A stretch of 64,000 bases of DNA from CAWCBH01 sp963793785 (GTDB lineage: Bacteria > Actinomycetota > Thermoleophilia > Solirubrobacterales > 70-9), in the NCBI GenBank assembly GCA_963793785.1, contig CAWCBH010000003.1, forward strand, positions 1,488,001-1,552,000, in the 5' to 3' direction. Under the pieces are notes generated by a model, which saw only the letters and a list, made by a program, of their open reading frames with translations, was not told where the DNA came from and did no database searches. Position numbers and translations under genes: made by a program. This document shows positions 36,375-45,622 of the stretch, piece after piece; the first letter of the stretch is position 1, and every line of letters begins with the position of its first letter.

Positions 36375-36659
36375 TCAGCCGTGCCGGAGCAGGCGCCGAA
36401 CCGCTCCCATCATCTCGGTCGTCTTCTCCTCCTGGTCGCCGTCGCCGGCGTCGAGAACGCAGTGCTTGGTGTGGTCGGAGAGCAGCTCCAGGGCGACCTT
36501 GTCGAGGGCGGCCTGGATCGCGGTGATCTGGGTGACGACGTCGATGCAGTAGCGGTCGTCGTCGACCATCCCGCTGACGCCGCGGACCTGGCCTTCGACG
36601 CGATTGAGCCGCTTGCGGATCGCATCCTTGTTCTGCGTGTAGCCGCGGGTCTCGGTCAT
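36375..36659 (-). CDS. csoR: CsoR-family metal-responsive repressor
   Basis: 94-residue all-helical repressor of the CsoR/RcnR family. The copper-binding set Cys38, His63 and Cys67 (C, then HxxxC) is complete, which favours Cu(I) sensing over other family ligands. The ATG overlaps the DUF4396 stop, so both are co-transcribed. Two palindromes upstream of that gene look like its operators, implying autorepression relieved by copper. Confidence 0.88.
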   Translation of the reverse strand: MTETRGYTQNKDAIRKRLNRVEGQVRGVSGMVDDDRYCIDVVTQITAIQAALDKVALELLSDHTKHCVLDAGDGDQEEKTTEMMGAVRRLLRHG

Positions 36660-37339
36660 CGGTGCTCCCCCTTTTGATCGTGGGCCGGGCCGCTCGGATT
36701 GGATTCCTGCATCTGCGCCGGAGCCGAGGACTCGGCTGCGCCGCCATGGCTCTCGTCGTCGCCGGCGGCGAGGTCCGCGGCGAGGACCGCGATGCCGAAG
36801 ACCGCGGCGGCGATCGTCACCGCGCCGACGATCCGGGTGTCGGGACCGCCGTGGATTCCCGTCGCGTGCACGGCGGTGTGGCCCTTGCCCCTGGCGATCA
36901 GCCAGCGGTTGACCGGCACGGTAAGCACGAACGCCACCGCGAGCGCGAACGCCAGGGCGCCCCAGAAGAGGATGTCGCCGAGGCCCGCCTCCATCGCTCC
37001 CGGCACCAGCAGCATGATCGCGTTGTCGACCACCTCCATCGTCGCGATCGACAGCGTGTCGGAGGCCAGGGCGATAGGGACCACGGCCGAGAGAGCCAGC
37101 CCGGCCCGCAGCAGCGGCAGGCTGGTCAGCAGGTAGCCGAACAGGAAGGCCAGGGTTACGGCGAGGGCGATCGTCCCCAGGTCGGAGAAGCCGAGCGCGG
37201 TGCCGATCGCCATCCCGGCCACCTCGCCGATCGCGCAGCCGGTGAGGCAGTGCAGCGTGGCGCTGACCGCCACCCCCGTGAGGGCGTTGCCGGCGGTCGG
37301 CATTGCGTGGTGATGAGCGTGCTCGGCATGGGCCTCCAT
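36656..37339 (-). CDS. DUF4396 membrane protein with His-rich N-terminus
   Basis: 227 residues with about five hydrophobic helices. The N-terminus is HAEHAHHHAMP, a likely metal-binding head, and CLTGCAIGE opens the first helix. It matches the DUF4396 family, which is often found with copper or heavy-metal genes. Coupled to csoR and preceded by two CsoR-like operators, it is a candidate copper-handling or efflux protein; transport activity is not established. Confidence 0.75.
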   Translation of the reverse strand: MEAHAEHAHHHAMPTAGNALTGVAVSATLHCLTGCAIGEVAGMAIGTALGFSDLGTIALAVTLAFLFGYLLTSLPLLRAGLALSAVVPIALASDTLSIATMEVVDNAIMLLVPGAMEAGLGDILFWGALAFALAVAFVLTVPVNRWLIARGKGHTAVHATGIHGGPDTRIVGAVTIAAAVFGIAVLAADLAAGDDESHGGAAESSAPAQMQESNPSGPAHDQKGEHR

Positions 37340-37348
37340 ACGCCTCCT

Positions 37349-37365
37349 ATACCTGTAGGGGGTAT
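37349..37365. promoter_or_regulatory. CsoR-type operator 1
   Basis: ATACCTGTAGGGGGTAT, an imperfect palindrome with the TACC/GGGTA arms of known CsoR sites, 9 bp upstream of the DUF4396 start. Confidence 0.6.
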
Positions 37366-37383
37366 CGACGCCGAGAAGCCTAG

Positions 37384-37402
37384 TACACCCCTAGGGGGTA
37401 TA
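37384..37402. promoter_or_regulatory. CsoR-type operator 2
   Basis: TACACCCCTAGGGGGTATA with a perfect CCCCTAGGGG core, 35 bp from operator 1 and just after the peroxiredoxin stop. The pair flanks the expected promoter of the DUF4396-csoR unit. Confidence 0.65.
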
Positions 37403-37407
37403 TGCGA

Positions 37408-38067
37408 TCAGCGCGGCTGCGGGACGATGCGGATGTAGGGGCGCGGCGACTCCCAGCCGTCGGGGTAGGTCTCCTTGGCCTCGTCGTCGGAGACCGAGCC
37501 GGCGATGATCACGTCGTCGCCCTGCTGCCAGTTGACCGGCGTCGCGACCTTGTGCTCGGCGGTCAGCTGCAGCGAGTCGATCACCCGCAGCACCTCGTCG
37601 AAGTTGCGGCCGGTCGTCATCGGATAGACGAGGATCAGCTTCACCTTCTTGTCGGGGCCGACGACGACGACGTTGCGAACTGTCTGGTTGTCGGCCGGCG
37701 TGCGCTCGCCGGGATCGCCCGAGGTGTCGGCGGGGAGCATCCCGTAGAGCTTTGAGATCTTGAAGTCGGAGTCCGCGATCAGCGGGTAGTTGGGGGCCGT
37801 TCCCTGGGTCTCCTCGATGTCCTTGGCCCAGTCGGCGTGCTTGTCGATCGGGTCTACCGAGAGGCCGATGATCTTCACGTTTCGCTTCTCGAAGTCGGGC
37901 TTGATCTTCGCCATGTAGCCGAGCTCGGTCGTGCAGACAGGGGTGAAGTTCTTGGGGTGTGAGAAGAGCACCGCCCATGAATCGCCGATCCAGTCGTGAA
38001 AGCTGATCGGGCCTTCGGTGGTCTCAGCCTCGAAGTCGGGCGCGGTCTCGCCAATTTGCAGGGCCAT
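37408..38067 (-). CDS. 1-Cys peroxiredoxin (Prx6 type)
   Basis: 219 residues with the peroxidatic Cys45 in PVCTTE and the long C-terminal dimer domain (VNWQQGDDVIIAG) of the Prx6 group. No resolving cysteine is seen. It reduces hydrogen peroxide and organic peroxides in the cytoplasm. The GAGGAGG ribosome-binding site is clear. It sits upstream of the copper unit on the same strand, but the operators lie after it. Confidence 0.9.
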   Translation of the reverse strand: MALQIGETAPDFEAETTEGPISFHDWIGDSWAVLFSHPKNFTPVCTTELGYMAKIKPDFEKRNVKIIGLSVDPIDKHADWAKDIEETQGTAPNYPLIADSDFKISKLYGMLPADTSGDPGERTPADNQTVRNVVVVGPDKKVKLILVYPMTTGRNFDEVLRVIDSLQLTAEHKVATPVNWQQGDDVIIAGSVSDDEAKETYPDGWESPRPYIRIVPQPR

Positions 38068-38128
38068 CTGGATCCTCCTCTGGGACGGAAAGCTTCGCCT
38101 GAAACGATTCTAGAAGGGTGCTGTCCGG

Positions 38129-39010
38129 CTACCGTGGCGCCCGCGCCGTGATCGCCCATGTCGAGGCCGGGGCAACCACGGCGCCGCCGTCGACGACGAA
38201 TTCCGCCAGCGCCTCACGCAGCGCGTCGGCGATCGTCGGCCGGATCTCGTCGACCCGATCGCCCCACATGCGCAGAACCTCGGCCGCCGGGCCGAGCGCC
38301 ATGTTGAAGGCGACGGCGTGCTCGAGGTCGTCGCCGATCTTGTAGGGCAGGTCCTGGCGGGCGAGCCCGATGTCCTCGTACCCGGCGTGCTTGAGCACGT
38401 CGGTGACGGTGTCGGCGTTGGCCATCGAGAACGGCCCCGGCCCGCACCTCGGCGCCTCGGACTCATCCGGCTCCTCGAGGTACTCGGCGACGACCAGCTC
38501 GGCGCGGTGCATCACCCCGTTGTCGAGCTTGCGCCGCCAGACGACCATGTTCAGCAGCCCACCTGGAGCCAGAGCCTCGCGCACATTGCGGAGCGCCGCC
38601 ACCGGGTTTGCGAAGAACATCGTCCCCATGCGCGAGAAGGCGTAGTCGAACGTCTGCTCGAACTTCGTCACCTCGACGTCGCAGGCCGCGAAGCTGACGT
38701 TCTCGACGCCCGCCTCGGTGGTCTCCTCGATCGCGGTTTCGATCATCCGCTCGGCGACGTCCACCCCGTGCGCGTGGCCGGCGGCGCCGACGAGCTCCGC
38801 AAGGCGCACCGTCGTGTCGCCGAGCCCGCAGCCGATGTCGAGGACCCGCTCGCCCTGCTGCGGCGGGTGGGCCGCGATCGCCGCCTCGCCGTGTTCACGC
38901 AGGCCGTCGGCGACCAGGTCCCGGTACTCGATCCAGACCTCGAACAGCGGGCCGTTCCAGGCCTCGGTCGCCTCGACGTTGTCCTCGACTGTTCGAATCG
39001 CTTCTTCCAT
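38129..39010 (-). CDS. Class I SAM-dependent methyltransferase
   Basis: 293 residues with the SAM-binding VLDIGCGLGDTT (motif I), HGVDVAERMI, AACDVE and the post-I strand LNMVVWRR. It resembles UbiE/cyclopropane-type small-molecule methyltransferases. The substrate is unknown. It lies 8 bp after the SHOCT membrane gene on the same strand. Confidence 0.8.
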   Translation of the reverse strand: MEEAIRTVEDNVEATEAWNGPLFEVWIEYRDLVADGLREHGEAAIAAHPPQQGERVLDIGCGLGDTTVRLAELVGAAGHAHGVDVAERMIETAIEETTEAGVENVSFAACDVEVTKFEQTFDYAFSRMGTMFFANPVAALRNVREALAPGGLLNMVVWRRKLDNGVMHRAELVVAEYLEEPDESEAPRCGPGPFSMANADTVTDVLKHAGYEDIGLARQDLPYKIGDDLEHAVAFNMALGPAAEVLRMWGDRVDEIRPTIADALREALAEFVVDGGAVVAPASTWAITARAPR

Positions 39011-39018
39011 GATCTGGG

Positions 39019-39414
39019 TCAGGCGAGCAGCTTCGCCTTCTGTCGCTCGAACTCATCGGCGCTGATCGTGCCGTCGTCGCGAAGCTTGGCGAGCCTCTCG
39101 ATCTCGCCGGCGACGGAGCTCCCGCCGGCCGCTTGCTGGATGTAGGCGTCGAGATTCTTCTGACTCTCCTGCTGCTGCTTGACGGCGCGCTCGCGCATCC
39201 CGTCTCCGCGAGCGATCAGGTAGATGATCGCCGCCAGGAACGGCAGGAAGAGCAGGAAGAGCACCCAGAGCGCCTTCGTCCATCCGGAGGTCTGGTGGTC
39301 CCGAAAGAGGTCACCGAGAATCGTCGCCAGGACCAGGATCCATGCCATGAACACGAACACCGCCAGGACGGTGAGAAGCCCTTGACCAAAGGTGTACTCG
39401 GCGAGCGGGATCAA
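39019..39414 (-). CDS. SHOCT-domain membrane protein with PLDc_N helices
   Basis: 131 residues. Two membrane helices (about 10-34 and 47-68) with DxxxDHQTSGWTKALWVLFLLFLPFLA match the phospholipase-D N-terminal-like membrane module. They are followed by a coiled, Gln-rich linker and a C-terminal SHOCT motif (IERLAKLRDDGTISADEFE). The start is TTG at 39414 with AAAGGA upstream. The family is common in Actinobacteria, function unknown. Confidence 0.8.
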   Translation of the reverse strand: MIPLAEYTFGQGLLTVLAVFVFMAWILVLATILGDLFRDHQTSGWTKALWVLFLLFLPFLAAIIYLIARGDGMRERAVKQQQESQKNLDAYIQQAAGGSSVAGEIERLAKLRDDGTISADEFERQKAKLLA

Positions 39415-39484
39415 ATGTCATTCCTTTCGTTGGCCGATTGGCCTGCCCGCGGCGAGCGTATCGGACGCGCCGCGCGGCGCGTGA

Positions 39485-41726
39485 GTGGCACGATGCACGT
39501 TTGGACACGAACGCTGCGACAGCCGGCCGGCACTGGTGGCCCTCGTGGTCTGCGCCCTGCTCCTCCTCGCTTCACCCGCTGATGCCGCGAATCTGCGAGC
39601 CGGCGCCGGGCGGGCGGACATCACACCGCAGACCGGCTACTACCTTTTCGGCTGGGTCCGCTCCGACGCGCGCGCGCAGGGGCAGCTGACACGGCTCTTC
39701 GCGCGGGCGATCGTCCTGCAGCGCGGGAAGAGCAAGGTGGCGCTGGTGTCCGTCGACCTCGGAGCCGTGCCCAACGGCCTCGTCGCAGACGCGGCCGAGC
39801 GCGTCGCCGGGCGCGGGTTCAGCGCCCGCAACGTGGTCGTCTCCGCATCCCACACCCACAGCGCCCCGGCCGGCTACTTCAACTACCCCGCCTTCAACAC
39901 CGTCGCCCCGACCGACACGACCCCGAGCGACTTCGAGCTCGCCGCCCCCGCCGATCCGCAGCTCTACACCTTCCTCGCCGAGCGGATCGCAACGGCGATC
40001 CGGCGCGCCGACCGGGACCGCGCGCCGGCCAGCGCCGGCTGGGGCTCGACCCGCCTCGCCGGCCTGACCGAGAACCGCAGCATCGAGGCGCACCTCGCCA
40101 ATCACGGCATCATCCGAGGGGTCGGCGAGGGCAGCGTCGGTCTCGACCCGCTCGGGTTGTTGCACACGATCGACCCTCTGGTCAACGTGCTCCGCGTCGA
40201 CAAGCACCTGCGCGGCCGCAGGGTGCCGATCGGGATCTGGTCGACGTTCGCCGACCACGGGACGGTGGTCAAGCCGACCTTCACCTACTACAACGCCGAC
40301 CACCACGGAGCGGCAACGCGGCTCGCCGAAGGCGCGATCCGGCGTCTGGGGGGCGTCCCGCGCGGCCAGATGGTCGTCAACGCCTACGGCAACACCGACG
40401 AGGGCGACATGACGGCCGGGATCCGCCACGGGGGACCCGCGGGAGCGTCCGAGGTGGGGCGGCGCGAGGCGCGGGCGATGGTGCGGGCATGGCGCGGCGC
40501 CGGCCGCAACCTGAGCCGCCGGCCGGCGCTCGGTGTGCGCTGGACCAGGGAATGCTTCTGCGGACGGGCGACTGCGGTCGGGCCGGTCGACGAGCGAGCG
40601 GTGGTCGGGATGCCGTTCCTGACCGGATCGGAGGAGAACCGCGGCCCGCTCTACGACGAGACCGGGTCGCGTTCGAGGGCTATCGCCAGCCCGTCGCCGA
40701 CGGACCGCAGGGCCACAAGGTGCAGGTGATCCGGGACACCGGCCAGTTCCCGACGGCGATTCCGCTGACCGCGGTTCGGATCGCCGACCGGGTGATCGTC
40801 ACCGTGCCGGGTGAGATGACCTCCGGCATGGGGCGGCGGCTGCGATCCGCGGTCCTGCGGGCGGGAACCCGGCATGGCGTCCGCAGGGTCGTCATCTCAG
40901 GTGTCGCCAACGACTTCATCCAGTATGTGACGACGCCCGAGGAGTACGACCGCCAGCACTACGAAGGGCGGCACGACGCTGTTCGGCCGCGCCGAGGGCG
41001 TCTTCATCCAGGAGCGGCTCGCGGAGCTGGTTCGCCGGCTCGTTCTTGGCCGGCCGCCGCCGGCGCCTGACCCGTTCGACCCTCGCAACGGAGTGCTCGA
41101 CAACGCCCCCCGCTTCGGGCCCGGCGCCGCCTCGGGTCGGATCCTCGGCCAGCCGCGGCAACATCCGCCGCCTGCAACGCGCCAGCTTCCGCTGGTCCGG
41201 CGGGCCGCGCGGCCGCGACCGACCGCTCGACCGCGCCTTCGTCACGGTGCAGCGCCGGGCCGGCGGGAGATGGCGAAAGGCCGCCGACGACCTCGGCCTG
41301 CAGATCCTCTGGACAGTCGACTCGGAGGGCCGCTACGAGGCGCGCTGGGAGGCGCCGCCCTGGGCCCGGCGCGGCCGCTACCGCTTCCGCATCACCGCCA
41401 ACCGCTACCGGCTCGACTCGGCGCCGTTCCGGCTCCGGCGCCTCTCCGCCCTCGAGGCTCGGGTTGATCTGGCCGGCCGCGGCACGGCGGTGGTCACGCT
41501 GCGCTACCCCCGGGCGGTCGAGAACCGCGACCTGAGCTGGCGGCCGGCGAGGGCGGCGAGGGGCTCGATGCGGGTGCGGGTCGGAGGCCGCCGGCTCCTG
41601 GTGGTGGGCCGGAAGGGTCGCTTCGTGATCAGGGGGCGGCCCGGGGCTCGGGTGGCGCTGCCGGCGGGGGCCGCCCGCGATTCCTACCGCAACACGAACG
41701 GGAACCGCCTGCGGTTCCGTCTCTGA
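39485..41726 (+). CDS. Secreted neutral/alkaline ceramidase-like amidase (three frame breaks)
   Basis: About 747 residues. A signal peptide (ALVALVVCALLLLASPADA) is followed by AGRADITP, SASHTHSAP with zinc-site histidines, ADHGTVVKP and NAYGNTDEGDMT, the order of neutral ceramidases. A C-terminal beta-sandwich (from about FVTVQRRAGG) is also as in that family. Breaks lie near 40665 (one base lost), 40968 (one gained) and 41150 (one gained), and the net length of three-fold plus one agrees. Substrate may be a ceramide or another N-acyl lipid outside the cell. Confidence 0.8.
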
Positions 41727-41758
41727 GCGGCAGCCGGGCCCGGTGGCGAGGCCCGAGC

Positions 41759-42829
41759 TCATAGGGCCAGGATCGCCACAGCCTCGGCAGGCAGCACCAC
41801 GGTTACCTGGGACCCGGGCTCGGGCGCCGACTGCGTCGCGCAGCGGGCGCGGATCTCGCGGCCGGCCACCTGGATGCGAAGGTCCGAGTCGAGCCCCCCG
41901 TAGCGGCGCGCCGTCACGACGCCGGTGAGGCAGTTGGCTGCTCCGGAATCTTCGTCGACGACACGCACCCGCTCGGGTCGGATCGTCACCGCCACGCGGG
42001 CGCCGGCGGCGAACCCGTTTCGCGCGCCGATCTCCAGCCGGCCGCCGTCGACCGCCACGCGACCGCCCGGTTCGACGGTCCCCGGCAACACGTTGGCGCC
42101 GACAAAGCCGGCCACGAACGGAGTCGCGGGGCGCTCGTGGATATCGGCGGGGGCGCCGCACTGCTCGATCGAGCCATCGCGGATCACCGCCAGCCGGGAG
42201 CTCACCGCCAGCGCCTCGGCCTGGTCGTGGGTCACATAGAGCATCGTCAGCCCCAGCTCGGGGTTGAGGCGCACGAGCTCCCCCAGCAGCTCGTCGCGAA
42301 GGGGAGCGTCGAGGCCGGTGAGGGGCTCGTCGAGGAGCAGGAGCGGAGGATCGGTGACGAGCGCCCGGGCCAGGGCCAGACGCTGCCGCTGGCCGCCGGA
42401 CAGCTCGGTTGCCGGACGGTCGCCCAGCCCGTCCATCCGCACCAGCGCCAGCGTGCGCCGCACCCGGTCGGCGATCTCCGCGGTGGACGGGCGCCTGCGG
42501 CGGTCGAGCACCTGGAGCGGGAAGGCCACGGTCTCCGCCGCGGTCATGTGGGGCCAGAGCGCGGGCGTCTGAAAGACCATTCCGATCCCGCGCCGCTCGG
42601 CCGGCACGTCGACTCCCGGACCGTGCAGCGTCCGCCCCCCGACAGCGATGGTGCCCGCGTCGGGGCGCTCGAGGCCGGCCACGCAGCGAAGCGCGGTCGT
42701 CTTGCCGCTCCCGGAGGGGCCGAGGAGGCTGAACAGCTCTCCCTCCTCGACGGTGAACGAGACGCCGCGCAAAGCCACCGTGTCGGCGGCCTTCCACTCC
42801 TTCTCGAGGTCGCGCACCTCGAGCTTCAC
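41759..42829 (-). CDS. Iron(III)-type ABC transporter ATP-binding protein
   Basis: 356-residue ATPase: Walker A GPSGSGKTT (about 40-48), LSGGQRQR, LLLLDEP and VTHDQ, then a C-terminal TOBE-like domain. It fits the FbpC/PotA group. The GTG start overlaps the permease stop (GTGA). With the fused permease and divergent binding protein it forms one importer, most likely for ferric iron or a similar small ligand. Confidence 0.85.
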   Translation of the reverse strand: MKLEVRDLEKEWKAADTVALRGVSFTVEEGELFSLLGPSGSGKTTALRCVAGLERPDAGTIAVGGRTLHGPGVDVPAERRGIGMVFQTPALWPHMTAAETVAFPLQVLDRRRRPSTAEIADRVRRTLALVRMDGLGDRPATELSGGQRQRLALARALVTDPPLLLLDEPLTGLDAPLRDELLGELVRLNPELGLTMLYVTHDQAEALAVSSRLAVIRDGSIEQCGAPADIHERPATPFVAGFVGANVLPGTVEPGGRVAVDGGRLEIGARNGFAAGARVAVTIRPERVRVVDEDSGAANCLTGVVTARRYGGLDSDLRIQVAGREIRARCATQSAPEPGSQVTVVLPAEAVAILAL

Positions 42830-44486
42830 GTCATCCCTCCGAGTCGCGCGAGCCGCGGGGCAAAGCGGCGAAGCGCCAGGACCCCGCCGATGGCGAGCAG
42901 GCCCACCACGAGCAGCTCGATCACCGCCAGGGCGGCCATCTCTGGGAACTGGCCCGACTCGTACTGCTCGAAGATCCGCACCGCGATCACCCCGGTGTCG
43001 GGGCCGGCGAGCACCACCGACGCGGCGAGGTCGCGCATCGCGCTGATCGCGAGGTAGACCCACCCCGCGACGAGCCCCGGGAGCACGAGAGGCACCAGCA
43101 CCCGCCGGGCTCGCTGCCAGCGGTCCGCACCGCTCACCTGCGCCGCCTCCTCGAGGTTGGTGCCGACCTGCGCCAGAGCGGCGGCGCCGAATCGCATCCC
43201 GTAGGGCAACGCCTGGGTCACGTAGGCGATCAGCAGGATCCACAGAGTGCCGTAGATCGGCAGCGGCGCCCGGAGATAGACGAACAGGAGGGCGGCGCCG
43301 AGCACCAGGCCTGGGATCGCGAGCGGGACCGAGACGGCGAAGTCCATCGCCCGCCTGCCGCGCACCTTGGCGCGCACGACGAGCCACGCCGCGATCAGCG
43401 TCAACAGGGAGGCGGCGGTGGCGCTGCCCGCCGCAAGCAGCAGCGAGTTGCGCAGCGCCGCCAGCGAGGCGCTGTCGTCCGCCAGCGTCGCGTAGGCGTC
43501 GACCCCCAGCCGGGTGAGGCCCTCGAGTGAGGGCGCTGAAACGCGGCTGCAGCGACGTGTAGAGGATCATCGCCAGCGGGCAGGACGACCAGGACAACGA
43601 GGGTTCCGAGGACGAGCGCGGCGAGTGGGGCGCGCCAGCGTCCCAGCGGCAGGCGGCGCGGTCGGGCACCGCCGCCGAGGCCGCCCCCGTAACGCACCGT
43701 GCGCCAGTAGAGCCAGACGCCGAGCGCGATGATCACCACCAGGCCCAGCGCGTATGCACCCGCCTCGCCGTAATCCGCCGGCAGGCGCTCCAGGGCGCGC
43801 CAGATCCGCGACGTCAGCACCCAGACGCCGTCGGGCAGGCCGAGCAGAGCCGGCACCTCGAAGGCTTCGAGCGTTCGCACCGCGACCACGAGCGCCGACG
43901 CGGCCAGCGCGGGAGCTGCCAGGGGAAGGGTGACGCGGCGCAGGACCGAGGTCGGTCGGGCGCCGCTGACTACCGCCGCCTCCTCCAGCGTGCCGTCGGC
44001 GGTGGCGAAGGCGCCGGCCATCAGGAGGAAGACGAGCGGAAGGCTCTGCGCGGACTCGACCAGCACCATGCCGGCGGGGCTGAAGATGTCAACGGTCCCG
44101 GTCCCGAGCAGGGCGTTGACGAGCCCGGTCCGCGGGCTCGCTACCAGTATCCAGCCGATCGTGCTGACCACCCCCGGGACCACCAGCGGCACGAGCACCA
44201 GCGCGAAGATCGTCCGCCGAAGCGGCAGGTCGGTGCGGACGACGAGGAAGGCGAGCGCGGCCCCCAGCGGCACCGTGACGAGCGTCGTGCCGAGCGTGAA
44301 CCAGGCCGAGTTCCAGGCCAGCTCGCCCAGGCGATCGGCGCCGTAGGCGTCGGTGAGGTGGGCGAGGGTGAGGCCGTCTGCATCGGTGAAGGCGTTCCAG
44401 ACGAGATAGGCGGCCGGCACGAGGGCGAGCCAGGCCGATATCACGATCGCACCCGCTCCCGAGCCGGCCTTCAGGGCCCTCGCCAC
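42826..44486 (-). CDS. Iron(III)-type ABC transporter fused permease, FbpB-like (two frame breaks)
   Basis: About 553 residues carrying two permease domains in tandem, each with an EAA loop (EEAAVVSGARPTSVLRRV and EEAAQVSGADRWQRARRV), as in FbpB. The domain junction is broken twice, near 43575 and 43545. The reading passes from LVVLVVLP to AMILYTSLQPRFSA to EGLTRLGVDAYATLADD in three successive frames. Start is GTG at 44486, only 17 bp from the divergent binding-protein ATG, with a GATAAT 6 nt upstream. Confidence 0.8.
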
Positions 44487-44491
44487 GCGCT

Positions 44492-44498
44492 TATTATC
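44492..44498. promoter_or_regulatory. Shared bidirectional -10 for two leaderless genes
   Basis: TATTATC. Forward, TATTAT (44492-44497) ends 6 nt before the ATG at 44504. Reverse, GATAAT (44493-44498) ends 6 nt before the GTG at 44486. Neither gene has room for a leader or a full ribosome-binding site, so both transcripts would start at their start codons from one core. Confidence 0.55.
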
Positions 44499-44503
44499 CT
44501 GCG

Positions 44504-45617
44504 ATGCGAGCGGGTCGAAGGGGGTTTGCGACGCTTGGGGCGCTGGCTTGTGTGCTCGCTGTCGTCGCTGGCTGCGACTCCCCCACCGAGTCGGACGAGA
44601 CCGCCAGCGGCGACGATCCCGGGGTCGCCGAGGTCCGCGAGCAGGTGCGAGGGCCTCGGCGCCGCGGAGCGGGAGCGCGTCCTCACCGAGATGGCGCGGG
44701 CGGAGGGACAGCTCGATCTCTACACCTCGCTGGAATCGGATTTGGCGGCGGCGATCGGCGACGCCTTCCAGCAGCGCTTCGGCGTGCCGGTGAAGCTCTT
44801 CCGTGGCACCTCGGAGGACGTGGCGGCGCGTGTTCTCGAGGAGGCGCGGGCCGGTCGCATCCGTGGCGATGTGGCGGAGGCATCGGGACTCGCAATGGAG
44901 CTGCTCTCCGACCAGGGTGCGCTGGCGGCCTGGGAGCCGGTCGGCGCTGCCCGCCTGCCGGGCGAGGCGCTCTTCGCGGACTGGACCGCGGCGCGCACGA
45001 ACCGCTATGTGCTCGGGTGGAACACCGAGCGGGTGGCCGCAGGCGAGCGGCCACGCTCCTGGGACGATCTCGCCGATCCGCGCTGGCGTGGCAAGGTCGT
45101 GATGGAGGTCTCCGACGCCGACTTCGCCCGCACCCTGATCGAGTACTGGGTGGCCGAGGGAGCGAGCCCCGAGGAGGCCAGCGACCGCTTCGCCGCGATC
45201 GCGAGCAACGCCCGGTTCGTGGACGGGCACACCCTTCAGGTCGAGCTCCTGGCCGCCGGCGAGTTCGATGTCGCGGCAGCGGCGTACGCCTACCTGGTAG
45301 ACGGCGCTGCGCGAGAGGGGGCGCCGGTGGCGTGGCGGCCGCCGGTGGAGCCGACTGTCACCCGGCCAAACGGGCCGGGCATACTTGCCGGGGCGCGGCA
45401 TCCGGCCGCCGCGGCGCTGTTCGTCGACTGGTTCACGGGCACGGGGCAGCGCGAGCTGCGTCGCCTGGGGCTGGAGCCGGTTCGCAGCGACCTCGCAGAG
45501 GAGGTCGATGTCGAGTCCGCGCCGATCGACCTCGACGCCTTCCTGGCCGAGCAGGAGGAGTGGCAGGATCGCTACGAGCGGTTCGTGGAGCTCGGCGGCG
45601 CGGGACCGTCGGAGTAG
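44504..45617 (+). CDS. Iron(III)-type ABC transporter binding lipoprotein (one frame break)
   Basis: About 371 residues. The lipoprotein signal ends VVAGC with Cys24. After a +1 break near 44645 the frame continues GLGAAERERVLTEM and EGQLDLYTSLESDL, then WNTERVAAGERPRSWDDLADPRWRGKVVM, a signature of the FbpA/FutA/AfuA ferric-binding group. It is divergent from the permease and ATPase genes. The ligand is inferred from family, not proven. Confidence 0.82.
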
Positions 45618-45622
45618 CGCCG

